This document shows positions 30,049 to 34,458 of a stretch of 34,458 nt of DNA, in pieces (positions within the stretch are counted from its first letter, which is position 1; each line of letters opens with the position of its first letter). Location of the stretch: assembly GCA_007376395.1 (NCBI GenBank), contig VMGE01000002.1, forward strand, positions 141,118 through 175,575, written 5' to 3'. The DNA is from Microgenomates group bacterium Gr01-1014_5 (GTDB lineage Bacteria; Patescibacteriota; Microgenomatia; UBA8517; UBA10165). Under the pieces are notes generated by a model that saw only the letters and a list, made by a program, of their open reading frames with translations, ran no database searches and had not been told where the DNA came from. The position numbers were made by a program, and so were the translations under genes.

Positions 30049-30309
30049 ATGTACTATACGTACGTTCTGTTCAGCTTAAAGGACAAAAGCTTTTATATAG
30101 GTTACAGTTCTAATCTGAAAAAACGAGTAAAAGAACATGCGCAAGGAAAATCCTTGGCGACAAAACACAAAAGACCATACAAACTAATCTTTTATGAAGG
30201 ATTTATTAATAGAATTGACGCCAAGAATAGAGAAGAGTATTTAAAAAGCGGTTGGGGGTTTAGAAGTATAAATAAAATGTTAGTAAAAACACTTGGTGAG
30301 GTCAGATAA
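30049..30309 (+). CDS. Small GIY-YIG (UPF0213/YhbQ-type) domain protein
   Basis: An 86-aa stand-alone GIY-YIG nuclease-fold protein: YTYVLFSLKDKSFYIGYSSN then LKKRVKEHAQGKS (the GIY..YIG strands appear as TYV and YIG, with the conserved Arg in LKKRVKEH), KRPYKLIFYEGF, and the Glu-containing KNREEYLKSGWGFRSI. ATG 30049 begins at MYYTYV, as in the second copy at 32314-32559; a GTG at 30028 would add seven residues. The gene lies between two tRNA-Ser genes, and its last five codons and stop are formed by the copy of the next tRNA's 5' end (30291-30308). Confidence 0.8.
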   Translation: MYYTYVLFSLKDKSFYIGYSSNLKKRVKEHAQGKSLATKHKRPYKLIFYEGFINRIDAKNREEYLKSGWGFRSINKMLVKTLGEVR

Positions 30310-30333
30310 GAACCTGCGCTAGCGCGCAGAACC
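30291..30333 (+). repeat. 5'-end mimic of tRNA-Ser(GGA) with GAACC hairpin
   Basis: ACTTGGTGAGGTCAGATA (30291-30308) is identical to 30355-30372, which is the start of tRNA-Ser(GGA) plus 4 upstream nt; offset 64 nt. It is followed by GAACC-TGCGC-TAGC-GCGCA-GAACC (30310-30333), a 5-bp stem between GAACC direct repeats. Confidence 0.6.
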
Positions 30334-30358
30334 TTGTCTTTCTCTCCGCGTACAACTT

Positions 30359-30442
30359 GGTGAGGTCAGATAGCGGTTTATTCTACGCGCTTGGAAAGCG
30401 CGCGAGCGCAAGCTCACGCGGGTTCGAATCCCGCCCTCACCG
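30359..30442 (+). tRNA. tRNA-Ser (anticodon GGA)
   Basis: Acceptor GGTGAGG/CCTCACC, discriminator G, anticodon stem CGCGC/GCGCG with loop TTGGAAA (GGA), long variable arm CGAGC-GCAA-GCTCA-type, T-arm GCGGG TTCGAAT CCCGC. CCA not encoded. Reads UCU/UCC. Confidence 0.95.
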
Positions 30443-30525
30443 CAACGTAATAAATTGTTACACAATTTAAACGTTGCTGGAACGTTTCCCGCAAAACGGG
30501 ATTACGTTCCGCCAATCAAAGATTT
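30442..30525. repeat. Double-hairpin repeat after tRNA-Ser(GGA)
   Basis: Full 71-nt repeat (30442-30512) plus 13 nt (CAATCAAAGATTT) shared with the inverted copy at 26937-27020. Hairpin 1: GCAACGT/ACGTTGC outer and AAATTGT/ACAATTT inner stems. Hairpin 2: GGAACGT/ACGTTCC outer and TCCCG/CGGGA inner stems. No long T-tract. Confidence 0.8.
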
Positions 30526-30543
30526 TATGTTGCTAAGACATTC

Positions 30544-30580
30544 GGAGGGTCGGATAAGAACCTGCGCTATGCACAGAACC
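30544..30580 (+). repeat. 5'-end mimic of tRNA-Ser(UGA) with GAACC hairpin
   Basis: GGAGGGTCGGATA (30544-30556) copies the tRNA start GGAGAGGTCGGATA (30599-30612) minus one base. It is followed by GAACC-TGCGC-TAT-GCACA-GAACC (30558-30580), the same element as at 30310-30333 with a mismatch in the stem. Confidence 0.55.
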
Positions 30581-30598
30581 TTGTCCTCCTTTGAATTA

Positions 30599-30682
30599 GG
30601 AGAGGTCGGATAGCGGTTCATTCCAGAGGTTTTGAAAACCTCCGTCCGCAAGGACTCGTGGGTTCGAATCCCACCCTCTCCG
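30599..30682 (+). tRNA. tRNA-Ser (anticodon UGA)
   Basis: Acceptor GGAGAGG/CCTCTCC, discriminator G, anticodon stem GAGGT/ACCTC with loop TTTGAAA (TGA), long variable arm GTCC-GCAA-GGAC, T-arm GTGGG TTCGAAT CCCAC. CCA not encoded. Reads UCA and probably other UCN. Confidence 0.95.
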
Positions 30683-30752
30683 CAACGTAATAAATTGTTA
30701 CACAATTTAAACGTTGCTGGAACGTTTCCCGCAAAACGGGATTACGTTCCGC
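30682..30752. repeat. Double-hairpin repeat after tRNA-Ser(UGA)
   Basis: Full 71-nt copy, identical to 30442-30512. After it 30753-30853 holds no recognisable gene or site. Confidence 0.8.
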
Positions 30753-30853
30753 TAGTTGGGAAATGTCTTGGGTACCAATTTTTAATCTTACTTCTCAATT
30801 AAAATGATTAATGAGCCAGGATTGGGCATCAATCCTTGCAACACCTCTACTGC

Positions 30854-30898
30854 TTGACATGTTTTACCAAATCTTATAAACTTAGCTAAGTTAGCTAA
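30854..30898 (+). promoter_or_regulatory. Toxin-antitoxin promoter and likely operator
   Basis: TTGACA (30854-30859), a 15-nt spacer and TATAAA (30875-30880). Directly after it come two copies of the self-complementary octamer TTAGCTAA (30882-30889 and 30891-30898), one G apart, at the expected start point. Such tandem palindromes at a TA promoter are typical binding sites for antitoxin autoregulation. Confidence 0.6.
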
Positions 30899-30906
30899 TT
30901 ACCACC

Positions 30907-31140
30907 ATGCACACAGTTAATATTCACGAAGCGAAGACTACTCTCTCTAAGCTCATAGTCAAAACCCAAAATGGAGAGGAAGTCATTATAGCCAAGGCTG
31001 GAAAACCTGTGGCAAAATTGGTTGGCTACAAAGCTGCCGTTAAACCACGAAAAGCAGGATTATTGAAAGGTAAAATTTTTGTGCCGGATAACTTCAATGA
31101 TGAAGACGAGGAAATAAACAAGCTCTTTTATGGCGAGTAG
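30907..31140 (+). CDS. Phd/YefM-type antitoxin
   Basis: A 77-aa antitoxin. The N-terminal DNA-binding Phd fold is clear: MHTVNIHEAKTTLSKLIVKT, then GEEVIIAKAGKPVAKLVGYK. The C-terminal toxin-binding tail (LLKGKIFVPDNFNDEDEEIN then KLFYGE) is acidic and likely disordered until bound. It neutralises the PIN toxin encoded 46 nt downstream and probably represses the shared promoter through the TTAGCTAA palindromes. No clear Shine-Dalgarno. The last codons lie in the first unit of a 19-nt tandem repeat. Confidence 0.88.
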   Translation: MHTVNIHEAKTTLSKLIVKTQNGEEVIIAKAGKPVAKLVGYKAAVKPRKAGLLKGKIFVPDNFNDEDEEINKLFYGE

Positions 31141-31179
31141 CCTCTTTTATGGCGAATAGCCTCTTTTATGGCAAGTAAC
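31123..31179. repeat. Three tandem 19-nt repeats at the antitoxin stop
   Basis: CTCTTTTATGGCGAGTAGC (31123-31141), CTCTTTTATGGCGAATAGC (31142-31160) and CTCTTTTATGGCAAGTAAC (31161-31179). Each unit contains a TAG or TAA. The unit length is not a multiple of three. It fills most of the gap between antitoxin and toxin. Confidence 0.8.
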
Positions 31180-31186
31180 CTAATTA

Positions 31187-31582
31187 ATGGTGAATAACAC
31201 AAGTTATCTTCTTGATACTAATATTCTCCTTTGGTGGGTTGATGATAATAAAAGATTAAAAAGGTCGATTTATAAAGTAATACAAGACAAAAATAATCAA
31301 ATCTTAGTAAGCGTGGTCAGCGCTATAGAAATTAGTATCAAAAACAATTTAGGAAAACTGCCTTTAAAAACTAGTCTTGAGAGAATATTTGAAGGTTCTG
31401 AGTTTGAAGTGTTGGATATTGGCCTTAGCCATGCACTAGAGCTCAATCGGCTACCTCTCCATTCTGGACACAGAGATCCGTTTGACAGAGTTTTAATCTC
31501 CCAAGCCAAAGCCGAAAAATTAACTTTAATTACTTCTGACGAAAAAATTTGGAAATACAAACTTTCTATATTAAAAGCTTAA
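31187..31582 (+). CDS. VapC-like PIN-domain toxin
   Basis: A 131-aa PIN-domain ribonuclease of a type II toxin-antitoxin pair. Catalytic acidic residues are in YLLDTNILLWWVDD (first Asp), VSAIEISIKNNLGKL (Glu) and the HRDPFDRVLISQAKAEKLTL segment (Asp pair), followed by ITSDEKIWKY (last Asp). The pattern matches the PIN subgroup that partners Phd/YefM-type antitoxins. Expected to cleave tRNA or rRNA when freed from antitoxin. Co-transcribed with the antitoxin upstream and convergent with comF, 4 nt apart. Confidence 0.9.
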   Translation: MVNNTSYLLDTNILLWWVDDNKRLKRSIYKVIQDKNNQILVSVVSAIEISIKNNLGKLPLKTSLERIFEGSEFEVLDIGLSHALELNRLPLHSGHRDPFDRVLISQAKAEKLTLITSDEKIWKYKLSILKA

Positions 31583-31586
31583 AGTG

Positions 31587-32288
31587 TTAGCGAGCCAGAG
31601 TCAGGCACCAAACGCGTTTGAATCCCACCTTTTTTAACACTTTTACCGCCTCAAGCATTGTTGCGCCGGTTGTCCAAACATCGTCGAACAAAACAATTGT
31701 CGAGAGATTAGAGATTGGAGAATTAGAGATTAGAGTAAAAACGTTTTGGACATTTTCCTTCCTTTCTTTTCCTTTTAGTCCGACTTGCTGTTTTGCCATC
31801 TTTGAGCGCACTAATAGATTTGTCATTTGCCAACCCATAAGCTGAGCCAATATTTTACCCACCTCTTCCACATGGTTAAAACCGCGCCAGTTGTTTCGTG
31901 TCCAGTGAAGCGGGATAGGCACCAAGACCAATTTGTCTGTCCATTTTGGAGAGGCTGGGGTGCTTCTTTTTATATTCTTGAGTGTGCCGGACGCAGGGAC
32001 GGCTAGGCTTAAACCTACATCTGTAACGTATTTGTATTTTAGCTTCAAAATAAGTTCCCTGGGAGCTTTCTCGTACGCCCAAATTGAAGTGAGTCCGTCC
32101 GGGGAAAATCTTTTTCCGCACTGTACGTGTATCGCTCCGTCAACCGAGGAACGCTCGCACCTAGGGCATGATTGAGGAAAATACAGCTTTGAAGACTGGA
32201 TACAAGAAACACAAAAATAAGTTCCAAACTTGCCGCACCCGGCACATTTTTTAGGAAAAAGAAAGTCTAAAAGACTCACAATTCCCAT
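31587..32288 (-). CDS. comF: ComF family (phosphoribosyltransferase-fold) protein
   Basis: A 233-aa ComF-like protein. N-terminal zinc-binding Cys cluster CAGCGKFGTYFCVSC plus CPRCERSS, a middle segment IWAYEKAPRELILKLKYKYV, and a C-terminal PRTase domain with VPIPLHWTRNNWRGFNHVEE and the PRPP loop VLFDDVWTTGATM. ComF acts in the cytoplasm during uptake of single-stranded DNA in competent bacteria, but many genomes carry it without proven competence. The stretch TLISNSPISNLSTI just before the PRPP loop is encoded by a 7-nt repeat array (31704-31735), a lineage-specific insertion. Confidence 0.9.
   Translation of the reverse strand: MGIVSLLDFLFPKKCAGCGKFGTYFCVSCIQSSKLYFPQSCPRCERSSVDGAIHVQCGKRFSPDGLTSIWAYEKAPRELILKLKYKYVTDVGLSLAVPASGTLKNIKRSTPASPKWTDKLVLVPIPLHWTRNNWRGFNHVEEVGKILAQLMGWQMTNLLVRSKMAKQQVGLKGKERKENVQNVFTLISNSPISNLSTIVLFDDVWTTGATMLEAVKVLKKVGFKRVWCLTLAR
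31704..31735. repeat. Heptanucleotide array inside comF
   Basis: GAGATTA, GAGATTG, GAGAATTA (8 nt), GAGATTA, GAG. On the coding strand it encodes TLISNSPISNL just upstream of the PRPP loop. Confidence 0.7.
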
Positions 32289-32313
32289 TGTAGCCCCACT
32301 CCACTTCGTTTCG

Positions 32314-32559
32314 TTAGGGGTATTTACTGATTAGACGTTTGTTGCGGAAAGCAAAACCAGAGCTAGATTTTAGGTATTTTTCAAAGGAAATTGCTTTTGG
32401 CTTGGACTTAAAAGCACAATAGAACACCAACTCTTTATTAGTTGTCCTCGTATGAACAACCAGCCCTTTAAAATGTGTTTGTATTCGCTGTTTTAGGTTT
32501 GAAGAAAAGCCTGTGTAATAAGTGCCGTCTTTAAGTCCGAGGATGTAAACATAGTACAC
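32314..32559 (-). CDS. Small GIY-YIG (UPF0213/YhbQ-type) domain protein, second copy
   Basis: An 81-aa stand-alone GIY-YIG protein: MYYVYILGLKDGTYYTGFSS then NLKQRIQTHFKGL, NKELVFYCAFKSKPKAISFE and KYLKSSSGFAFRNKRLI. In the second half-motif the usual YxG appears as YTGF. It is related to the copy at 30049-30309 (shared MYYxY start, SSNLKxR). Such small proteins are common next to RNA genes in this type of genome; their substrate is unknown. It lies between comF and ssrA on the same strand. Confidence 0.78.
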   Translation of the reverse strand: MYYVYILGLKDGTYYTGFSSNLKQRIQTHFKGLVVHTRTTNKELVFYCAFKSKPKAISFEKYLKSSSGFAFRNKRLISKYP

Positions 32560-32584
32560 ACTTTATCATAGCAATAAAAGCATC

Positions 32585-32665
32585 CCACTTCGTCAAGACT
32601 TCGCGGGACACCACGCTGTTTTACTTCTTGGTGCTGCGCACCGCGAAGCTTTAGCGGAGTGGTGG
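32585..32665. repeat. Palindromic repeats downstream of ssrA
   Basis: Two imperfect palindromes. One near 32583-32608 (TCCCACTTCGTC ... GACTTCGCGGGA). The other at 32639-32665, CACCGCGAAGCTTTAGCGGA then GTGGTGG, has the same AAGCTTTAGCG core as the family at 4320 and 12783 and overlaps the tmRNA 3' end. They may act as a processing or termination structure. Confidence 0.5.
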
Positions 32666-33023
32666 AGACGGAGGGAGTTGAACCCTCATCCGGCAAAACA
32701 ACCTTAAACGCGTCTACAAGCTTAGGTAATTGATATTTTTTAACAAACACATCTTCAAAAACCAAAAGTGCTAGTGTTTGCCTGATCTAAATTTTGTTCA
32801 AAACTCGATCGATGTTTTGAACTATCTCAACTAAGGTTGACACCCGTACTTTGCGGTTGAGCGCACAAAATACAGATGCAGACTAGTTTACGCGTATGCG
32901 TAAGCTAAACCTGATGGAACGGATTCATCCGTACCAGTTAGTTTTTAGTTCTGTTTAACGAGTATTAACCAAACTCGGCTTGCTGCGTGTTAATGTGCTT
33001 TCCCGTCGAAACCTAGCATCCCC
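32660..33023 (-). ncRNA. ssrA: Transfer-messenger RNA (tmRNA)
   Basis: 364 nt. The 5' end GGGGATGCTAGGTTTCGACG carries the universal GGTTTCGACGGG block. The acceptor stem GGGGATG pairs with CGTCTCC at the 3' end, and T-arm GAGGG TTCAACT CCCTC and an encoded CCA follow. The tag ORF most likely resumes at GGT (minus strand 32935) after AAAACTAACT, as in the Gly-resume tags of Bacillus, and reads GTDESVPSGLAYAYA then TAA (32888-32890). A small hairpin ACGGA-TGAA-TCCGT lies inside the tag. Rescues stalled ribosomes together with SmpB, encoded directly upstream. Confidence 0.95.
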
Positions 33024-33029
33024 ATGGTA

Positions 33030-33057
33030 CCCTTCCAAAGTTTTAGCGTTGGAGGGT
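33030..33057. repeat. Short palindromic repeat between smpB and ssrA
   Basis: CCCTTCCAAAGTTTTAGCGT then TGGAGGGT: an imperfect palindrome of the same family as 4320-4345, ending on the smpB stop codon and 6 nt from the tmRNA 5' end. Confidence 0.55.
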
Positions 33058-33488
33058 CAACGGTCTTTCAAGGCTATTTCTGCCTCGCGGTCAAGATCTT
33101 TGCGCCGCGTAGCTTCGCGTTTTTCAAACTGTCTTTTGCCTCGCGCTAAAGCCAGTTTTGCCTTGATCAAACGCCCCTTATTATATAGCGAAACAGGCAC
33201 AAGAGTCAACTTTTGCTGTTTCATTTTTGTCTCCAGAGACGTGATTTCAGCTTTGTTTAAAAGAAGTTTGCGCAGACGCAAAGGATCATGTCCTTGAATT
33301 CCGCCATGCGGAGGGATGTTTACACCCACCAGCCAAGCCTCACCGTCCCGAATACGCACAAAAGAGCTTCCGAGCTCAGCCCGACCCAGTAATAAGGATT
33401 TAGCCTCGTTACCTGTTAAGGCGATTCCAGCCTCGATACTCTCTAGTAAAAAATAGTCGTGCTTTGCGCGGCGATTAAAAATTTTCAC
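33057..33488 (-). CDS. smpB: SsrA-binding protein SmpB
   Basis: A 143-aa SmpB, which binds tmRNA, brings it to stalled ribosomes and mimics codon-anticodon pairing with its C-terminal tail. Visible: NRRAKHDYFLLESIEAGIAL then TGNEAKSLLLGRAELGSSFV, LVGVNIPPHGGIQGHDPLRL, RKLLLNKAEI and LVPVSLYNKGRLIKAKLALA, then the basic tail RGKRQFEKREATRRKDLDRE. The start is GTG 33488, 6 nt behind TACAAT (33495-33500), so probably leaderless. ssrA follows after 33 nt, a natural functional pair. Confidence 0.96.
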   Translation of the reverse strand: MKIFNRRAKHDYFLLESIEAGIALTGNEAKSLLLGRAELGSSFVRIRDGEAWLVGVNIPPHGGIQGHDPLRLRKLLLNKAEITSLETKMKQQKLTLVPVSLYNKGRLIKAKLALARGKRQFEKREATRRKDLDREAEIALKDR

Positions 33489-33494
33489 ACCCTA

Positions 33495-33500
33495 ATTGTA
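33495..33500 (-). promoter_or_regulatory. -10 box (TACAAT) of smpB
   Basis: TACAAT on the minus strand, followed by TAGGGT and the GTG start at 33488. The 6-nt spacing is that of the other presumed leaderless genes. No strong -35 is apparent. Confidence 0.45.
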
Positions 33501-33503
33501 CAA

Positions 33504-34458
33504 CTACAAGGGAAGTTCCAACACCTTTTCATTAGTTAAAAGGAAGATTTTCTCTGATTTTTTAGAAACTACAAAGTCTACTGTCTCGGCAATCTGGGGA
33601 GCAAGATACTGTTTTTGGTAAACACCCCTTTTTGACAACTCGACGATTCTTGAATTGTTTTTGTCTAAAAGATAAAGGCTGTCTAAATCTTCGACTGCGT
33701 ATATTGCTAAAGCCCCTGATAATGGTTTTTCTAATCCTGACGGCTTGATTAAACTAGGAGCCCCCTTGGTATACCTTAAAATTGTTCCATCTTGGTTTAA
33801 TGTCCAGATCGACCCGTCAATTGATATATCAATAACGCCGGAAAAGTCAGGCGTTACTCCAGGAGCCAGCCAGCGCTGTTTAGCGCTAAAATCTCCTTCT
33901 GTCCCCGAATAACGCCAAATTTCTCCCTTTTTGTCCAAGAGGTAAACATTACTGCCAAAAACTCCTATTTTTGCCGGATCCACCCACTCCTCATCCGATT
34001 TTATTTCGCGCGCCACTATCCCTTTTTTATCCAGCTCTGTAATTCCATTGTCTCCCAGAGAAAAATAACGCCCGGCGTAAAGCGCAATTGATTTCGGATT
34101 TTTAAGCTTTTCCGGACCGCTAATGACTAGTGTTTCTTTAGCCGAAGAAGTCGAGATAATGCGCTGTCCTCCTTTATCTAAAATCGCCAAGGTTTCTTGG
34201 TGTAGTGCAAGCTCGCTGGCAGAAACGCCTTTGCGGACGAGCGACAAGTCTAAAAATACAACTGCTTCTTGCCTTACTTCACCTAAAATGTTTGGCGTCT
34301 CGTTTTGGATTTTAACTATTAAATCGCTTAATTCTTCATCTTTTATCCCGCGGCGAAGGAGCTCGTCCGCAACCTGTTTGGCTTGTAAAAAAAGCTCCCG
34401 GGACCTTTCGGAGTTAACTTCTTTTTGCACAATTGATTCTTCGTAAGCGCTTTGCGCC
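33504..34458 (-). CDS. Partial protein with C-terminal beta-propeller-like domain
   Basis: The frame is open to the window edge (residues AQSAYEESIV precede the GTG at 34430), so only the C-terminal ~318 residues are seen. An N-terminal helical stretch (ERSRELFLQAKQVADELLRR) leads into repeated short strands: YFSLGDNGITELDKKGIVAR, VFGSNVYLLDKKGEIWRYSG, SIDGSIWTLNQDGTILRYTK, YAVEDLDSLYLLDKNNSRIV and KIFLLTNEKVLELP. The repeating '(Y/I)xLDKxGxIxRY' blades suggest a beta-propeller (NHL/PQQ-like). The missing N-terminus may hold another domain. Function unknown. Confidence 0.6.
   Translation of the reverse strand, partial: AQSAYEESIVQKEVNSERSRELFLQAKQVADELLRRGIKDEELSDLIVKIQNETPNILGEVRQEAVVFLDLSLVRKGVSASELALHQETLAILDKGGQRIISTSSAKETLVISGPEKLKNPKSIALYAGRYFSLGDNGITELDKKGIVAREIKSDEEWVDPAKIGVFGSNVYLLDKKGEIWRYSGTEGDFSAKQRWLAPGVTPDFSGVIDISIDGSIWTLNQDGTILRYTKGAPSLIKPSGLEKPLSGALAIYAVEDLDSLYLLDKNNSRIVELSKRGVYQKQYLAPQIAETVDFVVSKKSEKIFLLTNEKVLELPL

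Noticed and set aside
30291-30372. Group I intron or tRNA pseudogene between two tRNA 5' ends
   Set aside because: The 64-nt offset is too short for an intron, and no 3' tRNA half follows the first copy. Kept as a 5'-end mimic.
30502-30705. 67-aa minus-strand frame across tRNA-Ser(UGA)
   Set aside because: It is the antisense of a tRNA and repeat; no promoter or conserved sequence.
32493-32765. 90-aa frame across the tmRNA 3' end
   Set aside because: It overlaps tmRNA structure and the GIY-YIG start; not a protein gene.
1-34458. Alternative genetic code (UGA = Gly, as in Gracilibacteria)
   Set aside because: UGA ends several clear genes here (e.g. smpB, the UvrD-like helicase and the GT39-like gene) and no conserved frame contains internal UGA apart from evident decay.

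Overview
The window looks like part of a Patescibacteria (Candidate Phyla Radiation) chromosome, most likely Microgenomates. This is inferred from gene content and style, not from a marker phylogeny. The evidence is compact genes with short spacers, many small membrane or secreted proteins, FemAB enzymes, a LemA/TPM-domain pair, a WecA-like enzyme with an altered catalytic motif, small GIY-YIG genes, few Shine-Dalgarno sequences, and many starts lying 5-9 nt behind a -10 box. UGA is used as stop, so the code is standard. No IS element, prophage, rRNA or CRISPR is visible.

Layout. 1-2289: a 5'-partial GT-C-like membrane protein converging on an LCP (LytR-CpsA-Psr) protein. 2321-7663: a UvrD/PcrA helicase, a FemAB enzyme, an asparaginase-like enzyme and a second FemAB enzyme. 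7660-12028 (minus): a 1003-aa UvrD-type helicase with a C-terminal nuclease domain, and RmuC, flanking a small plus-strand gene. 12076-12612: a small membrane protein followed in frame by a 5'-truncated TrpR/YerC-like remnant. 12599-19526: metG behind a methionine leader-peptide attenuator, then a run of envelope-glycan genes (GT2, GT39-like, DUF1648-like, WecA-like, UbiA-family phosphoribosyltransferase). 19556-23902: PEGA/SH3 protein, LemA, TPM protein, a frameshifted small gene, a TVP38/DedA-like protein and a divergent pair of small genes. 23931-26875 (minus): dnaG-rpoD. 27045-29708 (minus): methyltransferase, two Nudix genes, tRNA-Ser(CGA), tRNA-Arg(GCG) and a two-TM protein. 29743-30752: three tRNA-Ser genes, each followed by the same repeat, with a GIY-YIG gene between them. 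30854-31582: Phd/VapC-type toxin-antitoxin pair. 31587-34458 (minus): comF, GIY-YIG, ssrA (tmRNA), smpB and a partial beta-propeller-like protein.

The most notable find is the metG leader. A promoter drives a 15-codon leader peptide (MNQASKIMTAMMMIA, five Met including the start), followed by four complementary segments that can form either an antiterminator or an intrinsic terminator. This is the classical architecture of ribosome-mediated attenuation, here apparently sensing Met-tRNA to control methionyl-tRNA synthetase.

Other themes are: (i) arrays of 7-nt repeats and short palindromes inserted in frame into conserved proteins (UvrD, FemAB, ComF, the helicase-nuclease); (ii) tRNA-Ser genes preceded by partial copies of their own 5' ends and followed by a 71-nt double-hairpin repeat; (iii) extended -10 promoters consistent with leaderless mRNAs; (iv) several decayed or frameshifted genes (TrpR-like, XRE-like, the small gene at 21957-22188, the RmuC N-terminus, the GT2 N-terminus).
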